40,830 nucleotides of DNA. It comes from Planctomycetota bacterium. Its GTDB lineage: Bacteria > Planctomycetota > Planctomycetia > Pirellulales > UBA1268. The stretch is from positions 1 to 40,830 of the forward strand of contig JAGWWA010000011.1 in assembly GCA_018970605.1 (NCBI GenBank), given 5' to 3'. The notes under the pieces were generated by a model that was not told the DNA's origin, ran no database searches, and was given only the letters and a program-made list of their open reading frames with translations. The position numbers and the translations under genes were made by a program. Of the stretch, positions 15,683-25,170 are shown one piece after another (position 1 is the stretch's first letter; every line of letters begins with the position of its first letter).

Positions 15683-17110
15683 ATGAGCAGCACTCGATTG
15701 CCGTCCACCCTCGCCGAGCTGAAGGCCAGCGGCTGGCAGAGCCGCAGCGTGAAAGACGAGGTTCGCGGGAATTTCCTGCGAATGCTGCGGGACGGCGACG
15801 AACTTTTCCCCGGGATCGTCGGCTACGACGACACGGTGATCCCCGAGATCAGCATCTCCCTGATTGCGGGGCACGACATGCTCTTCCTCGGCGAAAAGGG
15901 GCAGGCCAAGAGTCGGCTGATGCGGCTGTTGGTGCGGTTTCTCGACGAGCACCTGCCGTATCTCGACGATCCCGCGATCCCGCTCCACGACGACCCGTAC
16001 GCCCCGATCACGTCGGCTGGCCGCCGGCTCGTGGCCTCGCGGGATCCGGCCGACGTGCCGATCGCCTGGTGGCCGCGGGCGGAGCGGTATGCCGAGCGGC
16101 TGGCACCCGGCACGAAGTTTGCCGACATCATCGGCGAGATCGATCCGGCGAAGCTCGCCGGCGGCACGAGCATGTCGAGCGAGGAGGCGCTGCACCTCGG
16201 CCTGATTCCGCGGATGCATCGCGGCATCTTTGCGATGAACGAACTGCCCGAACTCGATGAACTCGTGCAGGTGGGGATGTTCAACATCCTCGAGGAGCGC
16301 GACGTCCAGATCCGCGGGTATCCGGTGAAGTTCGACATCGACGTGATGCTCCTCTTTTCGGCGAACCCGTCCACCTACAACCGTTCGGGCAAGGTGATTC
16401 CGCAGCTCAAGGACCGGATCGGCTCCGTGATCCACACCCACTACCCGCAGGACCGCGAACTCGGCATCCAGGTGGCCGAGCAGGAGGCGGGCATCGACCT
16501 CGGCGGCGAGTGGCCCGTGGTGGTGCCCCACTTCATGAAGCAGGTGCTCGAGCAGATCACGATTGCGGCCCGGAAGAGCAAGTTCATCGACCAGCAGTCG
16601 GGCGTGAGCGCGCGGTTCTCGATCGCCAACTACGAAACGCTGGTGGCGAGCGCCCGCCAGCGGGCGGTCCGCCTCGGCGAACAGCCGGCGGTGCCGCGGA
16701 TCAGCGACCTGGGGCACCTGGCCACCTCGAGCCTCGGCAAGCTGGAACTCGACCTGATGGGGAGCCACCAGATGACCGAGCGGCAGGTGCTCGAGGCGGT
16801 GGTGGCCGAGGCGATCACGACCGTCTTCGAGGAATACGTCGAGGAGCACGGCCTCGCCGAGATCGCGGCCGCCTTCCGCCAGGGGGCGAAGGTCGAGGTG
16901 GGCGACATGGTGCCGAGCGCGGCCTACGAATCGATCGTCGCGGACGTGCCGGCCGTCTGGGAGAAGGCCTTCGAGGTGAACGCCGCCCGGGATCCGGCGG
17001 TGCGGGCCAGCTGCATCGAGTTCGTCCTTGCCGGCCTCTACGCCACCGAGCGGATCAGCCGCCTCCAGTCGCATGGCCGCACGGTCTACGACACCGGAGG
17101 GTTTCGCTAG
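15683..17110 (+). CDS. MoxR-like AAA+ ATPase (magnesium-chelatase ChlI-like subfamily)
   Basis: A 475-residue AAA+ protein. [12 protein letters not shown] at about 69-80 is the nucleotide-binding loop, a GxxGxxKS variant of Walker [27 protein letters not shown] near 181 holds the Walker B region, and [25 protein letters not shown] is a sensor 1-type segment. The sequence resembles the ATPase partner of VWA proteins: MoxR and ChlI-type ATPases use ATP to remodel or insert metal into targets presented by a VWA protein. GGAG precedes the ATG at 15683; an in-frame ATG at 15656 is less likely. Its stop overlaps the start of the VWA gene by one base, implying a two-subunit machine. The target is unknown. 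Confidence 0.85.
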   Translation: MSSTRLPSTLAELKASGWQSRSVKDEVRGNFLRMLRDGDELFPGIVGYDDTVIPEISISLIAGHDMLFLGEKGQAKSRLMRLLVRFLDEHLPYLDDPAIPLHDDPYAPITSAGRRLVASRDPADVPIAWWPRAERYAERLAPGTKFADIIGEIDPAKLAGGTSMSSEEALHLGLIPRMHRGIFAMNELPELDELVQVGMFNILEERDVQIRGYPVKFDIDVMLLFSANPSTYNRSGKVIPQLKDRIGSVIHTHYPQDRELGIQVAEQEAGIDLGGEWPVVVPHFMKQVLEQITIAARKSKFIDQQSGVSARFSIANYETLVASARQRAVRLGEQPAVPRISDLGHLATSSLGKLELDLMGSHQMTERQVLEAVVAEAITTVFEEYVEEHGLAEIAAAFRQGAKVEVGDMVPSAAYESIVADVPAVWEKAFEVNAARDPAVRASCIEFVLAGLYATERISRLQSHGRTVYDTGGFR

Positions 17111-18825
17111 TGCCCACGCGCGACACGCTTGGCGGGATCGTTCACACATACCAGCGGTACGACCCGGCGCGGATTCCGCCGCCGCGGCCGCCGGCGATCG
17201 ACCTCGTGACGCCCGCGATGGAGCACCTGCTCGAGTTCGGCGATGGTTTCGAACTGACGGAGGAGCAGCTCGCCGACGCCATCGTGCTCTCCCCCGAGCA
17301 GATTCGCGGACTCGGGCCGTCACTCGAATCGATCCGACGGCGGCTCGAGGAGGCGAGGCGAAAAATCCTCGAAACCTACGAGACCGACGCGGTGCGGAAG
17401 CGGGCACGGCAGCGGTTTCGCGACGCCGCTCAGCGGGCCCAGCCGCCGGCGAAGTCGCGTGAGGGCTTCGCGAAGGCGGTCCGCGAGGAGCAGATCCGGT
17501 CGCTGGAGAGGCTCTGGTATGCGCAGGACGACGATCAGTCGCCGTTCGCCGGGCAGCTCGCGGGGCTGATCGACGTGTTGGGCGAGGTCTATCAGGTCGA
17601 TGAGCTTGCCTCGCGATGGACGTTCAGCGGCCGAAAAAAGCTCACCGTGCCCGAGGCCCTCGAGGTGAAGGAGCAGCTCGAGGAGATCGAGGAGTTGCTG
17701 CGGCAGATCGAGGAGGCGATGAAGACCGCCAGGGTGGCCCTGATCGACATGGAGGCGCTGGGCGCGTATCTCGAGCAGGGCGAAAGGGACGAACTCGACC
17801 TGCTGCGGCGGCAGATCCAGGAGGCGGTCGAACGGCTGGCCGCCGAACAGGGGCTCCAGAAGACCAAGCGCGGCTACGAACTCACGCCGCAGGCGCTGCG
17901 GCTGTTTCAGGGGAAGTTGCTGGAGCGGATCTTCGCCGACCTCGATCCATCACGGACCGGCCGGCACCAGGGTGACGTGCAGGGCGAGGGGGCGGTCGAG
18001 ACGGTGCCGACGCGGCCCTACGAGTTTGGCGACTCGGTGGCCCACATGGACATTCCCGGGTCGCTCGTCAATGCGATGCTGCGGCAGGCGGGGGAATCGG
18101 CCGGGCCGGCTCGGCCGTTGCGGCTCGACCCGCGCGACATCGAAGTGCACCGTACGCGGAACACGCCGAAGTGCGCGACGACCGTGGTCATGGACATGAG
18201 CGGCTCGATGCGCTATGGCGGGCTGCACGTGAGCGTGAAGCGGATGGCGCTGGCCCTCCAGGGGCTCGTGCTCCGGGAGTATCCGGGCGACTACGTGCAG
18301 TTCATCGAGATGGCGTCGTTTGCGAAGCCGCGGTCGCCGGGTGAGATCGTCTCGCTGATGCCCAAGCCCGTGACGGTCTTCGACGCGGTCGTTCGCCTGC
18401 GGGCCGACATGGCCGACCCGGCGATTTCCGAGTCGGATGTCCCCCCCCACTTCACCAACATCCAGCATGCGCTCGCGCTCTCACGGCAGCATCTCGCACG
18501 GCAGGACACGCCCAACAAGCAGGTGATCCTGATCACCGATGGACTGCCGACGGCGCACTTCGAGGCGAGCCAACTCTACCTGCTCTACCCACCTCACCGG
18601 CGGACCGAGGAGGCCACCATGCGGGAGGCCGAACTCTGCCGCCGCGAGGGGATCGTCGTCAACGTCTTCCTGCTCTCGGGCTGGTCGCAATCGCGGGCGG
18701 ACATCCAGTTCGCTTACCGGCTCGCGGAAGCGGCCCGCGGCAGGGTATTCTTCACGGCGGGCAAGGAACTCGAGCGGTTCGTGGTCTGGGACTACCGGGC
18801 CAGGAGGCGTTCCGTCATCGGCTGA
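17110..18825 (+). CDS. VWA domain protein, partner of the MoxR-like ATPase
   Basis: A 571-residue protein started by a GTG that shares its G with the preceding TAG. The N-terminal ~340 residues are highly charged and helical, with long coiled-coil-like stretches (about 60-100 and 175-250). A von Willebrand A domain follows: DMSGSM at 362-367 is the MIDAS metal site, with later Thr and Asp positions in LITDGLPTAHFE. No export signal is seen, so it should act in the cytoplasm. Known pairs of this type (MoxR/VWA, ChlI/ChlD) bind a metal-dependent target through the MIDAS site. The coupling strongly suggests a complex with the upstream ATPase. Confidence 0.85.
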   Translation: MPTRDTLGGIVHTYQRYDPARIPPPRPPAIDLVTPAMEHLLEFGDGFELTEEQLADAIVLSPEQIRGLGPSLESIRRRLEEARRKILETYETDAVRKRARQRFRDAAQRAQPPAKSREGFAKAVREEQIRSLERLWYAQDDDQSPFAGQLAGLIDVLGEVYQVDELASRWTFSGRKKLTVPEALEVKEQLEEIEELLRQIEEAMKTARVALIDMEALGAYLEQGERDELDLLRRQIQEAVERLAAEQGLQKTKRGYELTPQALRLFQGKLLERIFADLDPSRTGRHQGDVQGEGAVETVPTRPYEFGDSVAHMDIPGSLVNAMLRQAGESAGPARPLRLDPRDIEVHRTRNTPKCATTVVMDMSGSMRYGGLHVSVKRMALALQGLVLREYPGDYVQFIEMASFAKPRSPGEIVSLMPKPVTVFDAVVRLRADMADPAISESDVPPHFTNIQHALALSRQHLARQDTPNKQVILITDGLPTAHFEASQLYLLYPPHRRTEEATMREAELCRREGIVVNVFLLSGWSQSRADIQFAYRLAEAARGRVFFTAGKELERFVVWDYRARRRSVIG

Positions 18826-18837
18826 GGGAGCGAAGGC

Positions 18838-20982
18838 ATGGTCCGTCTTCTCACGCGGTTCGCGGCCTTCCTCGTGGTCGTCACCGCCTTCTGCAGCCGG
18901 CTCGCGGAGGCGCAGCTTTCCTACACGCTCATCGATGTCGGCGTGGTCACGGGGAGCGACAGCGGCCCCACCGGCGTGACCACCGGAGGCCGGGTGTCGC
19001 TGAACAGTGCCGTGGCGGGCAGGAATCGCGGCTCGCTCTGGGTGTCGGGAGCGGCTTCGTCGCTTGGCACGCTCGGCGGCCTCGAGACCCAGACCCGCGA
19101 GATCTGCTTCAACACCGCGCTCAGCGTGCCGCAGATCGTGGGCAACTCGTTGACGTCCACCGGGTCGTCGCACGCCTTCCTCTGGACCCAGGGGGGCACC
19201 AACGGGGTCGTCGGCAACCGCCAGATGCGGGACCTCGGCACGCTCCCCGGCGGCACCTACAGCGACGCCTATTCCGTGAACGCCTCGGGGCGGGTCACGG
19301 GCTACTCGGAGAACGCGTCGGGGATCGACCGGGCGTTCCTCTGGAACAGCGGCACGATGACCGATCTGGGGGCCACCGTCGCGGCCACGTTGGGCGGCCA
19401 AGGGTTGTATTCGTACGGCTACGCCATCAATGCCACCGGTCAGGTGGTGGGCGTGTCGTTCGACTCCTCCTTCGTCAATTCGTACGCCTGGTTCTACTCC
19501 GGCTCGGCGGTGAAAAATCTTGGCAATCTCGGTGGCGGCAACGCCGAAGCAGTCGCGATCAACGACGTGGGGCAGATCGTGGGCTTCTCGACCACGGGGG
19601 CAGGTCGCGACCACGCGTTCATCATGACCGGCTCGACGTCGATGCGGGACCTCGGCACGCTCGGAGGGCCCGACAGCTTCGCGACCGCCATCAACAACTC
19701 GGGCCAGGTGGTCGGTGGCTCGTTCATCGATCTGGCGGGCGAGGTCTATCGCGCCTTCGTCACCGTGTCGGGCACGATGCGAAACCTCAACTCCTATCTC
19801 GACACGTCCGGCGAGGGCTGGGTGCTCGAGGAGGCGACGGGCATCACCGCGGGCGGCCAGATCGTCGGGGTCGCGACCGCGAGCGGCACGTCCCATGCCT
19901 TCCTGCTCACGCCGGCGGCGCCGGCCCTCACCTGGAGCACGACGGGCACGCAGGGCGGTGGCACGGGAACCTGGAGCGGCACCTCCACGACCTGGCTCAG
20001 CGGCACCAGCCGGACCACCTGGACCGGCACGTCGAAGGCGGTGTTCAGCGGATCGACCGCCACGGTCACGCTCTCCGGATCCCTGGCGACATCCGGCGGC
20101 CTGGAGTTCAAGGCGGCCAGTGCCACCATTTCCGGTGGGACGCTGACGCTGGTCTCCGGTACGTACGGCACCGTGCCGATCGTGTCGGTGTCAGGCACGT
20201 CCACCGGGGCGCTCGCCGTCACACTCGCCGGAACGTCGGGCATGCTCAAGGCGGGGACGGGCATGCTCGTGCTCCGCGGCACCACCACGCTCACCGGGCC
20301 GGTCACGGTGCAGACGGGAACCCTCCGCATCGGCACCGCGACCGCACTCGCGGGGGGCAGCGTGGCGATGCACGCCAATGCGACGCTCAAAGTGACGTCG
20401 CAGCTCCAACTCTCGCTGGGCAGGCTCGACGTGTCGGCCGGGGGGAGGATCGACGTCAACGAAGGCACGCTGACGGTGGCGAGTGGCCTGACTCCCGCCA
20501 CGACGGTGGCCGAGATCCTGAAGGGTCAGGGGGATGGATCCTGGAACGGCACGAACGGCATCACGTCGAGTGCGGTCGCCACCGACGTGGCAGCGAGCAT
20601 CCCCCGGGCGATCGGCTGGCTCGACAATGGCGACGGTTCGATCACCGTCGCCTTCTCGGCGGCGGGCGATACCAACATCGACGGCGCGGTGGATATCCTC
20701 GACGCCGCCAACTTCCTTGCCGGGGGCAAGTTCGACTCCGGCATCGCGGCGAGTTGGAACGAAGGAGATTTCGGCTACGACGGCATGGTGGACATCCTCG
20801 ACGCGGCCGACTTCCTCAGCACAGGATTGTTCGATGCCGGACCCTACGTCACGTTTGGGCAAGCTCCCACGCCGTCGGTCGCTCCCGTCCCGGAGCCGGC
20901 CGCCGCGGCGCCGCTGCTCATCGCCGCTCTCGTGGCAGGTGCGGCGGCGGTGCCCCGCCGGCGCGCTCCCGGGCGAGCATGA
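18838..20982 (+). CDS. Secreted HAF-repeat / beta-strand-repeat protein with dockerin-like and PEP-CTERM ends
   Basis: A 714-residue exported protein. Residues 1-26 are a signal peptide. Residues about 30-355 carry repeats of the HAF type with the motif LGTLGG or LGTLPGG and [IV]NxxGQVVG (for example MRDLGTLGGPDSFATAINNSGQVVGGS). Residues about 365-590 are Gly/Thr/Ser-rich strands like autotransporter-associated repeats. GDTNIDGAVDILDAANFL and FGYDGMVDILDAADFL near 611-665 are a dockerin-like pair of calcium loops. PVPEPAAAAPLLIAALVAG with a final RRR is a PEP-CTERM signal. It probably ends up on the cell surface or in the matrix. It starts 12 bp after the VWA gene, so it may share the transcript, though no functional link is apparent. 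Confidence 0.85.
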   Translation: MVRLLTRFAAFLVVVTAFCSRLAEAQLSYTLIDVGVVTGSDSGPTGVTTGGRVSLNSAVAGRNRGSLWVSGAASSLGTLGGLETQTREICFNTALSVPQIVGNSLTSTGSSHAFLWTQGGTNGVVGNRQMRDLGTLPGGTYSDAYSVNASGRVTGYSENASGIDRAFLWNSGTMTDLGATVAATLGGQGLYSYGYAINATGQVVGVSFDSSFVNSYAWFYSGSAVKNLGNLGGGNAEAVAINDVGQIVGFSTTGAGRDHAFIMTGSTSMRDLGTLGGPDSFATAINNSGQVVGGSFIDLAGEVYRAFVTVSGTMRNLNSYLDTSGEGWVLEEATGITAGGQIVGVATASGTSHAFLLTPAAPALTWSTTGTQGGGTGTWSGTSTTWLSGTSRTTWTGTSKAVFSGSTATVTLSGSLATSGGLEFKAASATISGGTLTLVSGTYGTVPIVSVSGTSTGALAVTLAGTSGMLKAGTGMLVLRGTTTLTGPVTVQTGTLRIGTATALAGGSVAMHANATLKVTSQLQLSLGRLDVSAGGRIDVNEGTLTVASGLTPATTVAEILKGQGDGSWNGTNGITSSAVATDVAASIPRAIGWLDNGDGSITVAFSAAGDTNIDGAVDILDAANFLAGGKFDSGIAASWNEGDFGYDGMVDILDAADFLSTGLFDAGPYVTFGQAPTPSVAPVPEPAAAAPLLIAALVAGAAAVPRRRAPGRA

Positions 20983-21295
20983 TGAACGAGACGATGGACG
21001 CCGCGGCCGCGAGGGTGACGAGCGTCCAGAGCGGGACGATCCGTGCCGGAGCAACCTCGCCACGGTCGCGGGCCGACTCTGCCAGATCGATCTCCGGCAG
21101 GCCTGCCGCCCGCCGCTGACGCTCGGTTGCCGCCTGCTGGCGTCCGAGGAAGCGTCCCTCGACCTGCCGCTGTCGAACGTCGAACTTTTCGCGGATCGCG
21201 GCCAGGCCCGCCAGGGCCATCAGCGAAAACAATCCGGCCCAGAACCAGACACTGTCGGTCACCGGGGGGCGGCGCGTCGGATGAGCCTGAGTCAC
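20918..21295 (-). CDS. Small two-helix membrane protein, unknown
   Basis: A 125-residue protein with a hydrophobic helix near residues 15-33, a charged middle (REKFDVRQRQVEGRFLGRQQAATERQRRAAGLPE) that could be a coiled coil, and a second helix near 87-106. The C-terminal 65 bases overlap the 3' end of the large PEP-CTERM gene on the other strand. The pattern of two helices and no frame damage supports a real gene, but I recognise no family. It diverges from the sufR-like gene, sharing its upstream region. Confidence 0.6.
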   Translation of the reverse strand: MTQAHPTRRPPVTDSVWFWAGLFSLMALAGLAAIREKFDVRQRQVEGRFLGRQQAATERQRRAAGLPEIDLAESARDRGEVAPARIVPLWTLVTLAAAASIVSFIMLARERAGGAPPPHLPRERR

Positions 21296-21374
21296 CGCAT
21301 CCTCTCAACTCGCAGGTGGAAAATCGCAAAAAGCAGGCGAATCCTCGAAGTGTAGACCTTGCGAGGTCGTTCAC

Positions 21375-21403
21375 CGACAAACTTTTCGCATGGGTGGTTG
21401 TCG
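21375..21403. promoter_or_regulatory. Candidate operator: inverted repeat upstream of the sufR-like gene
   Basis: CGACAAAC at 21375-21382 and GGTTGTCG at 21396-21403 form an 8-bp inverted repeat with one mismatch and a 13-base centre, ending 30 bp before the presumed sufR-like start. It would suit a dimeric winged-helix regulator controlling its own operon. A smaller palindrome, GACCT-TGCG-AGGTC, lies just before it at 21355-21368. The surrounding 138 bp is the only region AT-rich enough nearby to hold the operon promoter. Confidence 0.45.
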
Positions 21404-21433
21404 AAAATGCCCCGCGGCTTAAAGTTACCGTGT

Positions 21434-22162
21434 ATGAGTGGCACAGCGAACGATTTTCGAGGCTCGGACGCGGCGGTCGTGGACCTGCTCCGCGGAGACA
21501 AGTCGCTGGGGATCGGCGAACTGGCGGAGTTTCTCGGCGTCACCGCCACGGCCGTCCGGCAGCGGCTCGACCGTCTGATGCGTGCCGGGCTGGTCGAGCG
21601 GACGACGGTCGCGAAGCCTCGGGGCAGGCCATCGCATGCCTACAGCCTCACTGTCACCGGGCGGCGGCTGGGTGGCGACAACTTTCGTGATTTGGCGATG
21701 GTGCTCTGGAAGGAAGTCCGCTCGGTGACGGACGACGGTGTCCGGCGGGGCCTTCTCAATCGGATCGCCGGGGCGTTGGCTGACGTCTACCGCCACCGTG
21801 TGACGGGCACGACCTCGGCCGATCGGCTCGCCGACGTTGCCGCCGTGTTTGCAGACCGCGACATCGCCTGCTCCGTCGAGCGGGGCGCCCTGCCGGTCCT
21901 GACCAGCTATTCATGTCCGTATCCCGACCTCGCGGAGCAGGATCGGGCGATCTGTGCGGCCGAACGGCTGATGATCCAGGAACTCGTCGGAACGGCCGTC
22001 CAACTCTCCGAATGCCGCCTGGACGGGGCCCCCTGCTGTCGGTTCACGGCAGCCGAGTCCCCCGAGGGGGATCCGCCGCAAGGGCTTGAAAGAAACATGG
22101 TTCCATCATCGAATGATGGGCGGTTTTCCGCCCTTTCGACGTCCCCGGAGAGTCTCTCATGA
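21434..22162 (+). CDS. sufR: SufR-like iron-sulfur-sensing transcriptional regulator
   Basis: A 242-residue regulator at the head of the suf operon. Residues 10-75 are a winged-helix domain ([28 protein letters not shown], then a wing with [10 protein letters not shown]). The C-terminal half has a Cys set at 161, 174, 194, 201 and 202 (the first pair spaced by 12), suited to binding an Fe-S cluster as in cyanobacterial SufR, which represses suf genes when its cluster is intact. The ATG at 21434 is preferred because the DNA-binding domain begins soon after; in-frame ATGs at 21359 and 21407 are possible and no start has a clear ribosome binding site. The stop overlaps the nuoB start (ATGA). Repression of its own operon is inferred. 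Confidence 0.75.
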   Translation: MSGTANDFRGSDAAVVDLLRGDKSLGIGELAEFLGVTATAVRQRLDRLMRAGLVERTTVAKPRGRPSHAYSLTVTGRRLGGDNFRDLAMVLWKEVRSVTDDGVRRGLLNRIAGALADVYRHRVTGTTSADRLADVAAVFADRDIACSVERGALPVLTSYSCPYPDLAEQDRAICAAERLMIQELVGTAVQLSECRLDGAPCCRFTAAESPEGDPPQGLERNMVPSSNDGRFSALSTSPESLS

Positions 22163-22791
22163 CCGTGACCGCCGCCGATGCCAGCGTCGCCAAGCCCTGG
22201 ATCGAGGGCCGTTTCGAGGAGAACCTGGTCCTTACCACCGTCGAGCAGGCGATCAACTGGGCCCGGCAGTCGAGCATCTGGCCGATGACCTTCGGCCTGG
22301 CGTGCTGTGCGATCGAGATGATGGCCGCCGGAGCGAGCCGCTACGACATGGACCGCTTCGGGGCCGGTGCCTTTCGCGCCACGCCCCGCCAGGCCGACCT
22401 GATGATCGTCGCCGGCACGGTGACCTACAAAATGGCCAGTCGCGTCCGGCGGCTCTACAACCTGATGCCCGATCCCAAGTATGTGATCGCGATGGGTGCC
22501 TGCACGACCGGTGGCGGGCCTTACTTCAAGTGGGGCTATCACGTGGTCAAGGGTGTGGATCTCGTCGTGCCCGTCGACGTCTACGTGCCCGGCTGTCCGC
22601 CGCGCCCGGAAAGCCTGCTCGAGGGCCTGATGCGGATCCAGGACAAGATCCTCGGCCAGCGGATCGCGAAGCAGAAGGGCGGCGTCGGGAAGATCGACGA
22701 CGAACTGCCCGTGCCTCACCACTCCGGCTACGTCGCCCCGGCGGTGTCCGCCGACGATCTCGTGTTCAACCATCAGAAGGTCCAGCCCTGA
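22159..22791 (+). CDS. nuoB: NuoB-type NADH-quinone oxidoreductase subunit B, outside a nuo operon
   Basis: A 210-residue protein of the NuoB/20-kDa PSST family, which holds cluster N2 of respiratory complex I and passes electrons to quinone. All four cluster cysteines are visible: Cys49 and Cys50 in LACCAIEMM, Cys115 in GACTTGGG, and Cys146 in VPGCPPRPE. The start ATG overlaps the sufR-like stop, and GGAGAG lies before it. No other nuo gene is near. It sits between the regulator and sufC, so it is likely expressed along with Fe-S assembly. It may be the cell's only nuoB, relocated, or a second copy. Confidence 0.9.
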   Translation: MTVTAADASVAKPWIEGRFEENLVLTTVEQAINWARQSSIWPMTFGLACCAIEMMAAGASRYDMDRFGAGAFRATPRQADLMIVAGTVTYKMASRVRRLYNLMPDPKYVIAMGACTTGGGPYFKWGYHVVKGVDLVVPVDVYVPGCPPRPESLLEGLMRIQDKILGQRIAKQKGGVGKIDDELPVPHHSGYVAPAVSADDLVFNHQKVQP

Positions 22792-22794
22792 TTC

Positions 22795-22818
22795 GAGACG
22801 ATCCTCGTCGGTCGTCTC
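22795..22818 (+). promoter_or_regulatory. Stem-loop between nuoB and sufC
   Basis: GAGACGA (22795-22801) and TCGTCTC (22812-22818) form a perfect 7-bp stem with a 10-base loop, four bases after the nuoB stop. The following leader to sufC is pyrimidine-rich and has no Shine-Dalgarno sequence. The structure could adjust relative expression of nuoB and the suf genes by pausing, partial termination or RNA processing. Confidence 0.4.
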
Positions 22819-22863
22819 CCGCTCGTTGCAGCCTGTCCATCCCCCGCCCACCCCCCGCCTGCC

Positions 22864-23709
22864 ATGCCTGCCGCCACCGAACAACTCGTCGTCAAGGGTC
22901 TCCACGTCTCGGTCGAGGGTCAGGAGATCCTCAAGGGGGTCGATCTCACGATCGGCCGCGGCGAGGTGCATGCGCTCATGGGCCCGAACGGCTCCGGGAA
23001 AAGCACGCTCGGCTATGCGATCATGGGGCACCCTTCCTACGAGGTGACGGCCGGCTCGATCGAGATCGTTGAGCCCAATGGCACGCGGCACGACGTGCTC
23101 GCCATGGAGCCCGACCAGCGAGCCAGGGCCGGACTGTTTCTCGCCTTCCAGCGGCCCATGTCGATTCCGGGCGTGCGGCTCGCCGACTTCCTCCGGCATG
23201 CTGTCACCAACGTCCGCAACCCGGACCGCAAGGAGGGACAGGAGCTGATGCCGATGCGGGAGTTCCGCAACGAGCTCAAGGCCAAGATGGCGGAACTGTC
23301 GATGGACACCGAGTTTGCCCGTCGCTACGTCAACGACGGCTTTTCGGGGGGCGAGATGAAGCGGGCGGAGATCCTCCAGCTCGCCATGCTGCGGCCGAAG
23401 TTCGCCGTGCTCGACGAGACCGACAGCGGCCTCGACGCGGATGCCGTGCGGCTCGCCAGCGAGAGCATCGCCCGGATCGGCGGCGCCGAGATGGGCATCC
23501 TCATCATCACGCATCACGAACAGCTGCTCGAGCACAACATTCCGCTGCAGACCCACGTCATGCTGGGTGGGCGGATCGTGGAATCGGGCGGGCCGGAACT
23601 CGCCCAGGAGCTCCACAAGCGGGGCTATGAGCGGATTCGGGCCGCCTACCCCGACGCTGCCGCCGCGGAGAAGGCGATGGAAGAGTCGGCCAAAGCGGCC
23701 GCCGTCTGA
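22864..23709 (+). CDS. sufC: Fe-S cluster assembly ATPase SufC
   Basis: SufC is the ABC-type ATPase of the SufBCD scaffold; ATP-driven dimerisation reshapes SufB and SufD during cluster assembly in the cytoplasm. The 281-residue protein has Walker [10 protein letters not shown] at 40-48, the signature FSGGEMKR, Walker [13 protein letters not shown] (a SufC trademark) and the switch histidine in ITHHEQ. The C-terminus (about 250-281) is an Ala/Glu-rich extension. It follows nuoB after 72 bp and precedes sufB by 29 bp. Confidence 0.95.
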   Translation: MPAATEQLVVKGLHVSVEGQEILKGVDLTIGRGEVHALMGPNGSGKSTLGYAIMGHPSYEVTAGSIEIVEPNGTRHDVLAMEPDQRARAGLFLAFQRPMSIPGVRLADFLRHAVTNVRNPDRKEGQELMPMREFRNELKAKMAELSMDTEFARRYVNDGFSGGEMKRAEILQLAMLRPKFAVLDETDSGLDADAVRLASESIARIGGAEMGILIITHHEQLLEHNIPLQTHVMLGGRIVESGGPELAQELHKRGYERIRAAYPDAAAAEKAMEESAKAAAV

Positions 23710-23738
23710 CACGAGTCCATCACGCAGGAGTTTTCACC

Positions 23739-25163
23739 ATGGCCACGGGACTCGACGCATCGGCGCCCCTCGACGTTCGCCCCGAGATCGGCGAGATCAA
23801 CAAGTACGACTTTCGCACCGACTCCCCTGCCGTGTTCAAGGCGCGGAAGGGCGTTGACGCGGAGATCGTCGCCCAGATCTCCGACATGAAGAAGGAGCCG
23901 GCCTGGATGCGGGATTTCCGGCTGAAGTCGCTGGAGATCTTCGAGTCGAAGCCGATGCCGAACTGGGGCGGCCACATCGGGGTCGACTTCCAGGACATCT
24001 ACTACTACCTCAAGCCCGCGGAGCACCAGGGCAAGACCTGGGAAGAGGTGCCCGATGCCATCAAGAAGACGTTCGACCGGCTCGGAATCCCCGAGGCGGA
24101 GCGGAAGTTTCTCGCCGGCGTGAAGGCCCAGTTTGAAAGCGAGGTGGTCTACGGGTCGCTGCAGGAGGACCTCGCCAAGAAAGGCGTGATCTTCACCGAC
24201 ACCGACACCGCCGTCCGCGAGCACTCCGACCTGCTTCGCGAGTATTTCGGCACCATCATCCCGCCCACCGACAACAAGTTCGCCGCGCTCAACTCCGCCG
24301 TCTGGTCGGGCGGTTCGTTCATCTACGTGCCCAAGGGGGTGAAGATCGAGTTTCCGCTCCAGGCCTACTTCCGGATCAACGCGGAGAGCATGGGGCAGTT
24401 CGAGCGGACGCTGATCATCGTGGACGAAGGCGCCCAAGTGCACTACGTCGAGGGCTGCACGGCGCCGATGTACTCCACCGAGAGTCTCCACTCGGCCGTG
24501 GTCGAGATCGTGGTCAAGAAGCACGGGCGTTGCCGCTACACGACGATCCAGAACTGGGCCAACAACATCTACAACCTCGTCACCAAGCGGGCCATGGCCT
24601 ACGAGGGGGCGCTGATGGAGTGGATCGACGGCAATCTCGGCAGCCACCTGACGATGAAGTATCCGGCGGTGTACCTGATGGAGCCGGGCGCCCGCGGCGA
24701 GATCCTCTCGATCGCCTTCGCCTCCGCCGGCCAGCATCAGGACGCGGGCGCCAAGATCGTGCACGTCGCCCCGAACACCAGCGGCCGGATCGTCTCGAAG
24801 AGCATCTCGAAGAACGGCGGCCGGGCCAGCTACCGTGGCCTGGTGAAGGTCGAGCCGGGCGCGACGAAGAGCAAGTCGAGCGTGGTCTGCGACGCCCTGA
24901 TCCTCGACGACAGGAGCCGGAGCGACACCTATCCCTACATCGAGATCGAGGAGCAGGACGTCTCCATCGGTCACGAGGCGAGCGTCTCCAAGATCGGCGA
25001 GGAGCAGCTCTTCTATCTGATGAGCCGCGGCCTCACCGAGGCAGAGGCGAGCACGATGATCGTTGGTGGGTTCATCGAGCCGCTCGTCAAGGAGTTGCCG
25101 ATGGAATATGCCGTGGAGATGAACCGGCTGATCGAGCTGCAGATGGAAGGCTCGGTGGGGTGA
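23739..25163 (+). CDS. sufB: Fe-S cluster assembly scaffold SufB
   Basis: A 474-residue SufB, the scaffold subunit where the nascent cluster is built with SufC and SufD. The sequence follows the family closely: the N-terminal GINKYDF-like segment ([10 protein letters not shown]), [13 protein letters not shown], the beta-helix core, and [10 protein letters not shown] with Cys384, at the place of the essential cluster-assembly cysteine. The C-terminal domain has [27 protein letters not shown] is eight bases before the ATG. It is followed by sufD after 7 bp. Confidence 0.96.
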   Translation: MATGLDASAPLDVRPEIGEINKYDFRTDSPAVFKARKGVDAEIVAQISDMKKEPAWMRDFRLKSLEIFESKPMPNWGGHIGVDFQDIYYYLKPAEHQGKTWEEVPDAIKKTFDRLGIPEAERKFLAGVKAQFESEVVYGSLQEDLAKKGVIFTDTDTAVREHSDLLREYFGTIIPPTDNKFAALNSAVWSGGSFIYVPKGVKIEFPLQAYFRINAESMGQFERTLIIVDEGAQVHYVEGCTAPMYSTESLHSAVVEIVVKKHGRCRYTTIQNWANNIYNLVTKRAMAYEGALMEWIDGNLGSHLTMKYPAVYLMEPGARGEILSIAFASAGQHQDAGAKIVHVAPNTSGRIVSKSISKNGGRASYRGLVKVEPGATKSKSSVVCDALILDDRSRSDTYPYIEIEEQDVSIGHEASVSKIGEEQLFYLMSRGLTEAEASTMIVGGFIEPLVKELPMEYAVEMNRLIELQMEGSVG

Positions 25164-25170
25164 CGCATCC

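Noticed and set aside
15236-17407. A 723-codon minus-strand frame.
   Set aside because: It lies antisense to the MoxR-like and VWA genes, which have clear motifs; long antisense frames are expected in GC-rich DNA.
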